Part shown: positions 35,426 through 45,221 of the stretch, piece after piece
Numbering within the stretch: position 1 is the first letter of the stretch
How the letters are laid out: each line of letters begins with the position of its first letter
Assembly (NCBI RefSeq): GCF_023231945.1
Contig: NZ_JAJLJH010000016.1
Coordinates: 1-64,000 of the forward strand
Reading direction: 5' to 3'
DNA from: Scleromatobacter humisilvae
GTDB lineage: Bacteria > Pseudomonadota > Gammaproteobacteria > Burkholderiales > Burkholderiaceae_C
Length of the DNA stretch: 64,000 bases
The notes under the pieces: generated by a model
Told to the model about the DNA's origin: nothing
The model's input: the letters and a program-made list of their open reading frames with translations, nothing else
The model's database searches: none
Position numbers and translations under genes: made by a program

Positions 35426-38400
35426 TCAGGGCGCGGGCCTGGCGAACGCGGCCGAAGCCGCGGACGCCGCCTGTGCCGCCTCGTCCGCGCGTGCCGCCGA
35501 GGCCGCGGCGGCGGCGGCCGCGACCGCCGCCTTGTGCTCGACCTGGTCGACCTTCGGGTCGGCCCAGCCGCCGGTGATGTGCAGCTCGCGCGTGCCGGCC
35601 TCCGTGAGCGGGCTGCGCAGGAACAGCTGCGCAAGAAAGGTGCCGATGCCGATCACCGGGTTGATGGCCGCGTAGGCGAGCGAGGCCGCGCCGGCGTTGA
35701 CCTCGGGCACGATGATCACGTCCAGGTCCTGCGTCTCGGCCTTCAGGTCGGCGCGGCCGGACATCAGCACCGCGGCGTTGGCGCTGCGCATGCGCAGGTC
35801 CTTCGTGGTGGCCACGCCGCGCTCGATCAGGACGTCGCCGGTGACGTTGTCGAACGCGAAGCCTTCGTCGAACAGGTCGCGGAAGTCGAGCGTGAGGCGG
35901 CGCGGCAGCGATTGCAGGCTCAGCACGCCCAGCAGCCGGCCGGCGCCGGCGTCGGCCTTGAGGAACTGGCCCTCGTCGATCTCGAGGCGCAGCCGGCCGG
36001 CCAGGCTCGGGTAGTCGAGCGCGAGCGGCGAGCCCGTCCACGTGACCGCGCCCGTCAGCTTGCCCTTGCCCTTCTTGAGCACCTGGCCCAGGCCGAGGCG
36101 TTCGAGGAAGGCACCGGAGTCAGCGAGCTCGAGGTCGAAGTCGAGCGCCATGTGGCGCACCGGCGCGCCGCTCCAGCGGCCGCTGCCGCTCAGCTTCGCC
36201 TCGGGGGTCGTCAGCGCGAGCTTGGTCAGGCGCCAGTCGCGCGCGCCCGACTGCAGCGTGGCGGCAACCTCCAGCTTGCCGAGGCGCTTCGCGTTGAGCT
36301 CGAAGTTCTCGACGACGATGTCGAGCGCCGGCACGGTGTTGGTCTGCGGCGGCGGCTCCTGGGCCGGCGCGCTGGCGGCGGCGTCGGCGGCGGTGGCGCC
36401 GTCCATGTCGTGGGCGTCGAGCGAGAGGCGATCCAGCCGCGCGAACAGCTGCGCGCCGCGGCTGGGCGTCTCGGGCCGGTATTCGACGACGCCCTTGGTC
36501 TGGTCGGACGCGATGTTGGAGCGCCAGACGTCGTCGCCCGCGGCCATCACGCGCGCCAGCAGCACGTCGACGTTGGTGAGGTGGCGGCCGCCGATGACCA
36601 GGTCGGGCGTCTTCAGCGCCGCCGCCGACGGCACGTAGCTGATGCCCATCTCGTCGGCGGCGTCGTGCGCGCCGGGCGCGGGCGGCGCCGCCGCGACCGC
36701 GGCGCCGGACAAGCCGCGCCAGAACGCCAGCCACGCGTCGCCGTTGAACGACGGCCCGTGCAGCAGCAGCACGCCGCCGGGCTGCAGCGGCGGCAGCGGC
36801 GCGCCGACGGCATAGGCCGCGCGCAGCGGGCGCGGCACGTCGGCGGAGCGGTCGCGCAGCACCTCGGCCTGCAGCAGCGGGCCCTGCGGCTGCGACAGCT
36901 CCACGCGCAGCGTGTCGCGCGGACGCCCCTCCTCGGTCGACATCGTGGTGGACACGCTCAGCGGCCACGCCGCGTCGGCCGGCTTGTTCAGCGGCGCGGG
37001 CAACGCCAGGCCGAGGCCCGCGAGCGGGCTCGTCAGCGCGAACTCGGTCTGGCCCTTGACGATCGCGATGCCCAGCTTGTAGCTGGCCTGGCCGCTGACG
37101 CGCGAGGCGAGGCGCGCCAGCACCGGCTCGCCCGCGACCTTGCGCAGGCCGTCCGCGCTGATCGCGCCGAGTGCCGTGAAGCGCAGGCTGCCGTCGGCCT
37201 GCGTGCCGCCGTCGAAGGTGGCGTCGCCGCCGAGCGCGCGCGCATGGCCGCCGGTGACCGTGACGCCCTTCTCGGTGAACGCGACGCGGGCGCGCGCATC
37301 GACGAGCTCGGGCGCGCCCGGCACCAGGCGCACGTCGTTGCCGGACAGCGTCAACGCGCCGTTGACGGTGGCCTGGCTGCCGCCCTTGTGCAACGGGATG
37401 TCGAGCGCGAGATCGAGGTTGGCGTCGCCGCTGGCGCTGGTGCTGGCCAGGCCGTTGTGCAGCCAGCCGGCCACCGGCGACTGCGCCACGTAGTGCAGGA
37501 AATCGGTCATCGGGCCGTCGACCTGGCCGTGCAGCGTCAGCGTCTGCTGTTCGTAGAGGTTCCTGATGCCGCCGTTGACGTCGTGCAGCGACAGGCCGTC
37601 CATGCGGCCGCTGGCATCGTGGATCTCGAGGCTGCCGCGATCGAGCACGATCTCGCCGGCCACCTGTGTGAACGCAGGCCACTGGGACGGGCCGCGCGAG
37701 CCGTCGTCCAGGCGCGGGCCGGGCACGTAGTCGAGACCGACGCCATGCACCTGGCCATCGATGCGGAACTCGCCGTCGTGCAGGCGCTGGTACGGGAAGC
37801 CGGCGAGGTCGCCGCGCACGCTGAAGCGCACGTTCTCCATCTCGCCGGACGAGAACGCGGCGGCGATGTAGCTGCGCGTCTCCGTCATGCCGGGCGCGGG
37901 CAGGTAGCGCGCGAGGCGCGCCGCGTGGGCGTGGGTCAGCACGCCCTTCAGGTCGACGCTGCCGGGAAAGCGCCGGCCGCGGCCGACCTGGCTCGCAGCC
38001 GCGGCGGCGGCCGCGCCGGGTGCCACACTCGGGCCGCTGTGCCACTGCAGTTGCAGCGCGCCCTCGGCGTCGGCGTTGGCGAAGCGCACGTCGTCGAGCG
38101 CGAGCGCGATGTCCGGCGGCTGCGCGGCGTCGCGCGCCGGGGCGATCGTCCACTTCGCGTTGGCGGCGAAGCGGTCGAACGGGATCACCGGCTCCTCGAA
38201 CACGCCGGGCAGCGAGAGGCTGCCGCCGTCCAGCGACACGTGCGCCGTGCCGCCGCGCTCGCTCGCGTCGACGCTGACGCTGGCGTTGTGCCAGCCCGGG
38301 CGTCCGCTGCGACCGCCCTCGGGGATCGCGCCGGCCGCCATCGAGAAGCCATCGACGGCCGCGTTGACCCGGTACAGCCGCGGCGCGGCCAACGGGCCCG

Positions 38401-39796
38401 TCCAGTGCGCGTCGAGCCGGCGCACGACGCCCTCGGGCTGGAAGTCGGCGAGCCACTGCTGCGCGAGCGGCGGCAGCGGCAGCGCGGCGGCGAGGCGGCG
38501 CATCAGCGTCAGGTCGAGGTGATCGGCGGACAGCTCGCCGCCGGTCACGGGATCGAGGTCGTCCCAGGGCACCTTGCCGCTGGCCGACGACGCCCTCGGC
38601 GGCGGCGGCACCGCGCGGCCCTCGGCCTGCGCGATCGCCTTCTCGCGCGTGTAGCTGACGTAGGCGTGCCGCCCGAGCCGCTCGACCACGCTGCGCTGCG
38701 CCTGCTGCCACGACAGGCGCACGTCGCTCGCGGGCCAGGCCACGCCGGCGGCCGTCTCGAAGCCGAAGTGCTCCGCGGTGACCGTGACGCCGGCCGGGTC
38801 GCGGCTCGCGGTCAGGCGCCCGCCCGCGTGCGCGATCGCCAGCGGCTCGACGCTGGACGCCAGGCGCACGCCGACGCCATTGAGCTGCACGTCCGCGGTG
38901 GCGCTGCGCCAGTGGTTGTTCTGGAAGTCGAGCCACAGGCGCAGCGAGCCCTGGCCGCCATCGAGCTGGAACGGCAGGTCGACGTGGCGCTTCAATTGCG
39001 CGACGTCGCCGCGCGGCAGGTCGGCGTAGAGCGTGCCGGTCCAGCGGCGCCAGTCGCCGGCATACGAGAACAGCGGCTGGCGCGTGCGCGCGCGCAGCGT
39101 GAAGCGGTCGCCCCAGTCGGCGGGCGGCGTGGCGTCGACGCGCATGTCGTGCGAGCGCAGGCCGTTGCGCAGCACGATGTCGACGTCGGTGAGCTCGAGC
39201 GCGGGGGCGTTGCGCTGCTCGTCGATCCAGCGCACGGCGCCGCGGCGCAGCACGAGTTCTTCCTGGCTGAACAGCCAATCCAGCGTCGCGGCCTCGTTGG
39301 CGCTGGAGACGGTGGCGCGCGCCGCGAGCGCGAGGCCGCCGACGTGCACGTGGCCGGCGGCGTCGCGCCGCACCAGCAGGCGCGCGTCCTCGATGTAGAG
39401 CTGGGCCAGGCGAGGCGACATCACCAGCAGCGACTTCGGCGACAGCGCGGCGGAGACGCGCGGCAGCCGCAGCGCCTCGGCGCCGGACGGGTCGGCGAAG
39501 ACGACGTCGCGCAGGTCGACCGCGGGTATCCACGAAGACGATCGGACGCTGATGTGGCCGATACGCACCGGAACCCCTATCGCGCGGCTGGCATGGCGTT
39601 CTATCTCAGGGCGCCAATCCTCGATGTGCGGCAGAATCCCCCACTGCAGAGTCAACCACGCGAGCACGAGCAGGCACAGCACGGACAAGCCGGCGTACAC
39701 CAAGGTTTTCCAGGCCAGTTGAAGCCCGCGCCGCCACGGCATGAAGCGCAGCCGTCTGACGACTGGATCGAAAAATGCGCTCAGTTGCAATTCCAT
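35426..39796 (-). CDS. yhdP: YhdP-family (AsmA-like) envelope protein
   Basis: Very large envelope protein of 1456 residues. It has one N-terminal transmembrane anchor (about 30-52) and a long periplasmic region of repeated beta strands, as expected for AsmA-like/TamB-like bridge proteins with a hydrophobic groove. YhdP in E. coli is about 1266 residues and moves phospholipids toward the outer membrane. An early conserved region (GVPVRIGHISVRSSSWIPA, LRDVVFADPSG) and the C-terminal AsmA-like domain near the segment SGRADLKAETQDLDV are recognisable. The start at 39796 follows the divergent glnE promoter region. Long open frames on the opposite strand are shadows. Confidence 0.88.
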   Translation of the reverse strand: MELQLSAFFDPVVRRLRFMPWRRGLQLAWKTLVYAGLSVLCLLVLAWLTLQWGILPHIEDWRPEIERHASRAIGVPVRIGHISVRSSSWIPAVDLRDVVFADPSGAEALRLPRVSAALSPKSLLVMSPRLAQLYIEDARLLVRRDAAGHVHVGGLALAARATVSSANEAATLDWLFSQEELVLRRGAVRWIDEQRNAPALELTDVDIVLRNGLRSHDMRVDATPPADWGDRFTLRARTRQPLFSYAGDWRRWTGTLYADLPRGDVAQLKRHVDLPFQLDGGQGSLRLWLDFQNNHWRSATADVQLNGVGVRLASSVEPLAIAHAGGRLTASRDPAGVTVTAEHFGFETAAGVAWPASDVRLSWQQAQRSVVERLGRHAYVSYTREKAIAQAEGRAVPPPPRASSASGKVPWDDLDPVTGGELSADHLDLTLMRRLAAALPLPPLAQQWLADFQPEGVVRRLDAHWTGPLAAPRLYRVNAAVDGFSMAAGAIPEGGRSGRPGWHNASVSVDASERGGTAHVSLDGGSLSLPGVFEEPVIPFDRFAANAKWTIAPARDAAQPPDIALALDDVRFANADAEGALQLQWHSGPSVAPGAAAAAAASQVGRGRRFPGSVDLKGVLTHAHAARLARYLPAPGMTETRSYIAAAFSSGEMENVRFSVRGDLAGFPYQRLHDGEFRIDGQVHGVGLDYVPGPRLDDGSRGPSQWPAFTQVAGEIVLDRGSLEIHDASGRMDGLSLHDVNGGIRNLYEQQTLTLHGQVDGPMTDFLHYVAQSPVAGWLHNGLASTSASGDANLDLALDIPLHKGGSQATVNGALTLSGNDVRLVPGAPELVDARARVAFTEKGVTVTGGHARALGGDATFDGGTQADGSLRFTALGAISADGLRKVAGEPVLARLASRVSGQASYKLGIAIVKGQTEFALTSPLAGLGLALPAPLNKPADAAWPLSVSTTMSTEEGRPRDTLRVELSQPQGPLLQAEVLRDRSADVPRPLRAAYAVGAPLPPLQPGGVLLLHGPSFNGDAWLAFWRGLSGAAVAAAPPAPGAHDAADEMGISYVPSAAALKTPDLVIGGRHLTNVDVLLARVMAAGDDVWRSNIASDQTKGVVEYRPETPSRGAQLFARLDRLSLDAHDMDGATAADAAASAPAQEPPPQTNTVPALDIVVENFELNAKRLGKLEVAATLQSGARDWRLTKLALTTPEAKLSGSGRWSGAPVRHMALDFDLELADSGAFLERLGLGQVLKKGKGKLTGAVTWTGSPLALDYPSLAGRLRLEIDEGQFLKADAGAGRLLGVLSLQSLPRRLTLDFRDLFDEGFAFDNVTGDVLIERGVATTKDLRMRSANAAVLMSGRADLKAETQDLDVIIVPEVNAGAASLAYAAINPVIGIGTFLAQLFLRSPLTEAGTRELHITGGWADPKVDQVEHKAAVAAAAAAASAARADEAAQAASAASAAFARPAP

Positions 39797-39940
39797 GAAA
39801 AGTTCGGCACGGGGTGGCAGCGCCCCAGACCACAGTGTAGGTGGGCAAGACCGGCGCCAATCCGGGCGGCAGAGGGTCATTGTTGCCCTCAGTTCCCGCG
39901 AACTTTTCGTAACGCGCCGCGCGACGGCGGGGCTGGCGAC

Positions 39941-42700
39941 GTGAACGCACCCGGAATCCCGCTTCCCCTCGCGCGTGGCCAGGCCAAGGCGGCGCACAGC
40001 CGCTTCGTCCAGCGCGTGCGGCGCCGCTACGCCGACATGCTGGGGCGCCTGCCGGACGGCCTGCCCGACTTCGCGACCATCACGGCGCTGATCGCGGCGC
40101 TCGAGGCCGAAGGCATGCCCGTGATGCGCGCACTGCGCATCGCGCGCCAGCTGGTGCTGGAACGGCTGGCGGTGCTCGACATCGAGCAGCACGCCGACCA
40201 GGCCGAGGTCACCGCCGCGATGACGCACCTGGCCGAGGCCACGCTCGAGCGCGCGCACGCGCAGGCGCTGGCCGACATCGATCCGCGCTGGGGCGTGCCG
40301 CGCAACGCGGCCGGCGAGAAGGTCGAGTTCTGGATCGTCGGCATGGGCAAGCTGGGCGCGCGCGAGCTCAACGTCTCGTCCGACATCGACCTGATCTACG
40401 TCTACGAAGAGGAAGTGACCACCGACGGCGAGAAGCCGGTGAGCGCGCAGGAATACTTCGGCCAGATGGCGCGCCGCATGTACGCGCTGATCGGCGACGT
40501 GACCGACGACGGCTTCGTGTTCCGCGTCGACCTGGCCCTGCGGCCCAACGGCAACTCGGGGCCGCCGGTGGTGAGCCTGGCGATGCTGGAGGAATACTTC
40601 CTCGTGCAGGGCCGCGAGTGGGAGCGCTTCGCGTGGCTCAAGAGCCGCGTCGTCGCGCCGCGCGCCGCGGTCACCTCGGGCCGCGCGCTGGCGCTGCGCT
40701 CGCTGGTGACGCCGTTCGTCTACCGGCGCTATCTCGACTACGGCGTGTTCGAGGGCCTGCGCACGCTGCACCACAAGATCCGCGAGGAGGCGCAGCGCCG
40801 CGCCGCCGGCCGGCCCGAGCGTGCCAACGACGTCAAGCTGTCGCGCGGCGGCATCCGCGAGATCGAGTTCATCGTGCAGCTGCTGCTCGTCGTGCGCGGC
40901 GGGCAGTTCCCCGAGATCCGCACGCGCTCGACGCTGAAGGCGCTCGACAGGCTGCGCGCCACCGGCCTGATGAAGGCCGAGACGGCGGAGAAGCTGCACG
41001 AGGCCTACGTCTTCCTGCGCCGCATCGAGCACCGCATTCAGTTCCTCGACGACCAGCAGACGCACCTGCTGCCCACCAACGACGACGACCTGCGCTGGAT
41101 CGCCGCCAGCCTCGGGCTGTCCTGCGGCAAGAACGCCTGCGAGCTGCTCGACCGCCTCGGCGAGACGCGCGAGTTCGTCTCCACCGAGTTCGACACGCTG
41201 CTGCACGACGGCCGCGCGCCGCCGCCGCGCAACAGCGGGTGCCGCAACGGCAGCTGCAGCGCGCCGCAGGCGCAGCTCGAAAGCGAGACCTGGCTCGACC
41301 GGCTGCCGCCCGAACTCGGCGAACGCGTGCGCCGCTTCTCGGAGAACCCGCGCGTGCAGAACCTGCGCGAGGAAAGCCGGCTGCGCATCGCCAAGCTGGT
41401 GCAGCGCGCGGTCGACGAGATCCGCTCGGGCAACTGCTCGGTCGACGCCGCCACGCGTTTCGTCGACTGGATCGAACCGCTGCTGCGCCGCGAGAGCTAC
41501 CTCGCGCTGCTGGTCGAACGCCCGAACGTGCAGCGGCGCCTGCTGCGTCTGCTCGGGCTCGCGCGCTGGCCGGTGCGCTACCTGATGCTGCATCCGGGCG
41601 TGATCGACGAGCTCGCCGACGAGCGCACGATGATCGAGCGCTTCGACCCGGCCGCGCTCACCGCCGAACTCGAGAGCCGCCACGAGGCCTGGAAGCGCTC
41701 CGGCGAGGCCGACGAGGGCGCGCTGCTCGACACGCTGCGGCGCGCGCACCACGCCGAGATCTTCCGCACGCTGGTGCGCGACGTCGAGGGCCGCATCACC
41801 GTCGAGGCGGTGGCCGACGAGCTGTCCGCGCTGGCCGACACCATCCTGCAGCGCAGCCTGGACTGGGCCTGGGGCCACCTGAAGAAGCGCCATCGCGACG
41901 TGCCCCGGCTGGCCGTGATCGCCTACGGCAAGCTGGGTGGCAAGGAGCTGGGCTACGGCAGCGACCTCGACGTCGTCTTCCTCTACGACGACGCTGGCGA
42001 GGCCGACCCGTACCAGGCGCAGGAGGTCTACGCCGCCTTCGTGCGCAAGCTCATCACGTGGCTGACGCTGCGCACCGCGGCGGGTGAACTCTTCGACATC
42101 GACACCGCGCTGCGGCCCAACGGCAACTCCGGCCTGCTCGTGACCTCGATCGAATCGTTCGAGCGCTACCAGCGCGGCCGCGGCAGCAACACCGCGTGGA
42201 CGTGGGAGCACCAGGCCATCACGCGCGCCCGATTCTGCGCCGGCGACGCCGAGCTCGGCGAGCGCTTCGAGGCCACGCGGCGCGCGGTCATCGAGGCCGA
42301 GCGCGACGCCGAGGCGCTGCGCCAGGAGATCTCGGCGATGCGCCAGAAGGTGCGCGACGCGCACCCGCAGCGCGACACGCGCATCGACCCGAAGCATTGC
42401 GCGGGCGGCCTGATGGACATCGAGTTCGCCGTGCAGTACCTCGTGCTCGCGCATGGCCGCACGCACCCGGGCCTGCAGGACAACCTGGGCAACATCGCGC
42501 TGCTCAAGCGCGCCGAGGAGGCCCGCCTGCTCGATGCCGGCATCGGTGCCGCGGCCGCGGACGCCTACCGCGAGCTGCGCCGCGCGCAGCACCGCGCGCG
42601 CCTCGACGAACAGCCCACGCTGTTTTCCGAGGAGACGCTGGCGCCCGAACGCGCCGCCGGGCGCGCGCTGTGGCGCGCCGTGTTCGGTCCGGGCGCGTGA
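39941..42700 (+). CDS. glnE: Bifunctional glutamine synthetase adenylyltransferase/adenylyl-removing enzyme
   Basis: Controls glutamine synthetase by adding or removing AMP; about 919 residues. Two nucleotidyltransferase domains are visible: the first at about 125-300 (GMGKLGARELNVSSDIDL) and the second at about 650-800 (YGKLGGKELGYGSDLDVV). Each keeps the G-x-G and SD-x-DL residues of the active site. The region between them and the PII-interacting regulatory helices completes the family pattern. The chosen start is GTG 39941; this agrees with the length of homologues near 900-950. It diverges from yhdP-like. Its stop overlaps the start of the rhombosortase gene (GTGA). Confidence 0.95.
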   Translation: MNAPGIPLPLARGQAKAAHSRFVQRVRRRYADMLGRLPDGLPDFATITALIAALEAEGMPVMRALRIARQLVLERLAVLDIEQHADQAEVTAAMTHLAEATLERAHAQALADIDPRWGVPRNAAGEKVEFWIVGMGKLGARELNVSSDIDLIYVYEEEVTTDGEKPVSAQEYFGQMARRMYALIGDVTDDGFVFRVDLALRPNGNSGPPVVSLAMLEEYFLVQGREWERFAWLKSRVVAPRAAVTSGRALALRSLVTPFVYRRYLDYGVFEGLRTLHHKIREEAQRRAAGRPERANDVKLSRGGIREIEFIVQLLLVVRGGQFPEIRTRSTLKALDRLRATGLMKAETAEKLHEAYVFLRRIEHRIQFLDDQQTHLLPTNDDDLRWIAASLGLSCGKNACELLDRLGETREFVSTEFDTLLHDGRAPPPRNSGCRNGSCSAPQAQLESETWLDRLPPELGERVRRFSENPRVQNLREESRLRIAKLVQRAVDEIRSGNCSVDAATRFVDWIEPLLRRESYLALLVERPNVQRRLLRLLGLARWPVRYLMLHPGVIDELADERTMIERFDPAALTAELESRHEAWKRSGEADEGALLDTLRRAHHAEIFRTLVRDVEGRITVEAVADELSALADTILQRSLDWAWGHLKKRHRDVPRLAVIAYGKLGGKELGYGSDLDVVFLYDDAGEADPYQAQEVYAAFVRKLITWLTLRTAAGELFDIDTALRPNGNSGLLVTSIESFERYQRGRGSNTAWTWEHQAITRARFCAGDAELGERFEATRRAVIEAERDAEALRQEISAMRQKVRDAHPQRDTRIDPKHCAGGLMDIEFAVQYLVLAHGRTHPGLQDNLGNIALLKRAEEARLLDAGIGAAAADAYRELRRAQHRARLDEQPTLFSEETLAPERAAGRALWRAVFGPGA

Positions 42701-43494
42701 GTCGCCTCTTCAGAATCGACGGCATGGCCTGGGTCGTGCTGAGCGGACTCTTGTGCCTGGGCGCCATCGCCGTGACGATGGTCTCGGCCGGCGGCGCCAG
42801 CGCGCTGGACTGGCAGCCCGCGTTCGGCCTGCGCGAGCCGTGGCGGCTGTGGACCTGCGCGTGGGTGCACGGGAGCCTGGCGCACCTGCTCGTCAACGTG
42901 GCGGGTGGCGCGGTCGTCGCGTTCGTCGGCTGGCGGGCGCGCCTGCCCCCCGCGGCGGCCGCCGCCTGGTTCGTCGCCTGGCCCGGCACGCAGGTGCTGA
43001 TGGCCGCGATCGGCAGCGAGCGCCTGGCCGCGGCGATGCCGCACTACTTCGGGCTGTCGGGCGTGCTGCACGCGGGCGTCGTCGTGCTGGGGCTGTCGCT
43101 TGCGTGGCCGCCCGTGCGGGCGCGCTCGCACGCGGCACCGCGAGAGGACGCCGCCTTCGTCGCCACGCGCGCCTCGGCCATCGAGCCTTCGCGCATCACC
43201 GACGGCCCGTGGGCGATGACGGAGCTGGGCGCGTCGACGGCGCTGCCCGTCTCGACGCTGGACGCGCCCCCGACGCCGCCCGCCGACGCACCGCCGCTGG
43301 GTGAGCGCTGGATCGGCGTGGCGATCCTCGCCGGCACGCTGGCGAAGGGGGTGTCCGAAGCGCCGTGGGATCTCGCGCCGCGCGCCAGCGAGGCCCTCGG
43401 CATCGCCGTGGCGCCGATCGCGCACGCCTGCGGGATCGTCGCGGGCCTGCTCGCCTGGGCCGTGCTGCGCCTGCTGGATCGCCGCGCCCGCTGA
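42697..43494 (+). CDS. rrtA: Rhombosortase (rhomboid-type intramembrane protease)
   Basis: Membrane protease of 265 residues. GxSG is present as GLSG with catalytic S121, and a matching histidine H243 lies in a late membrane helix (IAHACGIVAG). The conserved HLLVN (H63, N67) is also present. About six transmembrane segments are seen. The small size, the GLSGVLHA pattern and the co-occurrence of a GlyGly-CTERM substrate favour rhombosortase over a general GlpG protease. A stretch of about 65 residues (138-203, proline- and acid-rich) is inserted between membrane segments and is unusual. The gene starts with a GTG that overlaps the glnE stop. Confidence 0.8.
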   Translation: MSRLFRIDGMAWVVLSGLLCLGAIAVTMVSAGGASALDWQPAFGLREPWRLWTCAWVHGSLAHLLVNVAGGAVVAFVGWRARLPPAAAAAWFVAWPGTQVLMAAIGSERLAAAMPHYFGLSGVLHAGVVVLGLSLAWPPVRARSHAAPREDAAFVATRASAIEPSRITDGPWAMTELGASTALPVSTLDAPPTPPADAPPLGERWIGVAILAGTLAKGVSEAPWDLAPRASEALGIAVAPIAHACGIVAGLLAWAVLRLLDRRAR

Positions 43495-43608
43495 GCCTGT
43501 CACGCAGGCGGCACGACGCCGCCGTCGGCCCGCCTACACTGGCGCCCACACCGTCAGCGGCGGCGCCGTCAACGCCTGTCCAGCCCGTCACGCCCTTCAG
43601 GAAACGCC

Positions 43609-44283
43609 ATGATCACGCTCAGCGGATTCACGCTCTCGAACTACTACAACAAGGTCAAGATGGTGCTCATCGAGAAGGGCATCCCGTTCGTCGAGGAGCG
43701 TTGCGCCATGGGCGGCGACAAGACCGAGGAGATGCTGATGTGCTCGCCGCTCGGCAAGGTGCCCTACATCCGCACCGAGCACGGCTCGCTGTGCGAGAGC
43801 GAGGTGATCGTCGAATACCTGGAGGCGCTGCATCCCCAGCCGCCGCTGATGCCCGCCGACATCTGGGGCCAGGCCAAGGTGCGCGAACTCGTCACCTTCG
43901 TCGAACTGCACCTGGAACTGGTGGTGCGCGAGCTCTACCCGGAGGCCTTCTTCGGCGGCAAGGTGAGCGACGGCAACAAGGCCCGCATCGAGAAGCTGCT
44001 CGCCCGCAACATCGCCGCCTTCCAGCGCCTGGCCAAGTTCGGCCCGTACCTGGCCGGCCCCGACTTCGGACTCGCCGACTGCGCCGCCTACGTCAGCCTG
44101 CCGCTGGTCGCGCTCGGGACGAAGGTGATCTACGGCGACGACATGCTGCAGGCCGCGGGCATCGACTGGAAGAGCTACATCAAGCTGATCGAGCAGCGCC
44201 CGAGCGCGCAGAAGGTGACGGCGGATCGCAAGGCGGACCAGGCCGCGTCGGTGGCGGCGCGGGCGGCCGCGGCGGCGAATTGA
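43609..44283 (+). CDS. Glutathione S-transferase family protein
   Basis: Two-domain glutathione S-transferase-like enzyme of 224 residues. The N-terminal thioredoxin-like domain carries the family pattern SPLGKVPYIRTEHGSLCESEVIVEYL (glutathione binding residues, including the SE in CESEVI). The all-helical C-terminal domain begins about residue 85. The C terminus is alanine/lysine-rich and probably disordered. The first helix residues LSNYYNKVK are typical of the beta or zeta-like bacterial groups. Substrate is unknown. The gene ends just 10 bases before the MITE-like element described below. Confidence 0.85.
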   Translation: MITLSGFTLSNYYNKVKMVLIEKGIPFVEERCAMGGDKTEEMLMCSPLGKVPYIRTEHGSLCESEVIVEYLEALHPQPPLMPADIWGQAKVRELVTFVELHLELVVRELYPEAFFGGKVSDGNKARIEKLLARNIAAFQRLAKFGPYLAGPDFGLADCAAYVSLPLVALGTKVIYGDDMLQAAGIDWKSYIKLIEQRPSAQKVTADRKADQAASVAARAAAAAN

Positions 44284-44293
44284 GCGCACTCCC

Positions 44294-44452
44294 AGTGTCC
44301 CGTCCCGAAAATACGCAGCCTGCGGATTCGACCCGGCTTCGGCACGCAAGCAGGACGTGCGGTGAGGAGTTGGATTGACCCACGTGTGGGTCGAACTGCT
44401 GCGGGGCGGGCCCAAACGGGCCGATCGCGGCGTATTTCCGCGACAGGACACT
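44294..44452. mobile_element. Small non-autonomous element with 23-bp terminal inverted repeats (MITE-like)
   Basis: The ends 44294-44316 (AGTGTCCCGTCCCGAAAATA...) and 44430-44452 (complement AGTGTCCTGTCGCGGAAATA...) match at 20 of 23 positions. The 113 bases between hold no gene but contain a 7-bp hairpin at 44377-44392 (GACCCAC, GT, GTGGGTC). Size, paired ends and lack of coding make a MITE or IS remnant the best explanation. A clear target duplication is not seen. The right end supplies two bases of the stop codon of the next gene. Confidence 0.65.
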
Positions 44453-45221
44453 AGTTCCTCAGGGGCGGCAGCGCGATGCCCTTGTCCTTCAGGAACTGCC
44501 AGACCTTGAGCTTGTAAGGATAGAGCGGCGAATCCGGCGACGGGTATCGCAGGCTCAGCGCCTTGGACAGCGGCTGCCGCGTGTCGCCGTGTTCGTAGTC
44601 CCAGGCCGCGCCCAGCTCGAGCAGGGCCCACACCATGTCCCAATCGGCCGACATGGCCACGTTGGTGATGAACGGATCGCCGCCGCGATCGACCGTGTCG
44701 AGGTTCGCGCCGAGCGACTTCATCAATCCCAGGCCCGCGGCGTCATGCGCCAGGATCATCTGCATCAGGACGGGATTGCCATCCGGCTGGCGCGTGTCCG
44801 GGTCTCCGCCGCCCTTGATGACCGCGACGAGAATGTCGCGCCCATGGGGATGCGCGAGGTAGCTCCTGGCCGCCAGGCTCACCGGGCCGTTCCGGTCCTG
44901 CGCCTTCGCGTTGGCCAAGGCACCCTGGGCGAGAAGCGTGTCGACGGCCTCGAGATCCTGGAGGTCGACCGCGATCATCAGCGGCGTGACGTCGAACTTT
45001 CCCTTCGCGTTCACGTCGGCGCCCGCCAGCAGGGCGCGTTGCATGGCCGCTCGATCGTGGTCACGGATGGAGAGTTCGAGCGCCGCCTGTGGGCCGGGGT
45101 CGAAGAACGTCGTGTGTGATGGCATGGCGAAAGAGCTGGGGGTGGCGAGGGCGGCGGCCGCCGCGATGAGGAAGGTGGCGAGCCGGCCCGGCCGCCACGA
45201 CGCACGGTCGATCATCCGCAT
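44451..45221 (-). CDS. Exported ankyrin-repeat protein, candidate immunity protein
   Basis: Protein of 256 residues; the start (45221) overlaps the stop of the lipase-like gene. Residues 1-32 look like a signal peptide ending near SFA. The rest consists of ankyrin repeats (for example DVTPLMIAVDLQDLEAVDTLLAQGA, AALLAGADVNAKGKF and the MILAHDAAGLGLMKSLGANLD region). Periplasmic ankyrin proteins encoded directly after a lipase toxin often neutralise it. Its position in a tightly spaced cassette supports this role, which is an inference. The stop codon (TAG) overlaps the inverted-repeat end of the MITE-like element, so the natural C terminus may have been altered. An internal ATG at 45215 is also possible. 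Confidence 0.65.
   Translation of the reverse strand: MRMIDRASWRPGRLATFLIAAAAALATPSSFAMPSHTTFFDPGPQAALELSIRDHDRAAMQRALLAGADVNAKGKFDVTPLMIAVDLQDLEAVDTLLAQGALANAKAQDRNGPVSLAARSYLAHPHGRDILVAVIKGGGDPDTRQPDGNPVLMQMILAHDAAGLGLMKSLGANLDTVDRGGDPFITNVAMSADWDMVWALLELGAAWDYEHGDTRQPLSKALSLRYPSPDSPLYPYKLKVWQFLKDKGIALPPLRN

Noticed and set aside
35060-42700. A 2546-codon open frame on the plus strand and a 2388-codon one on the minus strand spanning yhdP and glnE
   Set aside because: High GC leaves long antisense frames open. Only the parts coding for glnE (from 39941) and yhdP (from 39796) show family motifs; the rest is shadow sequence rich in arginine and alanine.
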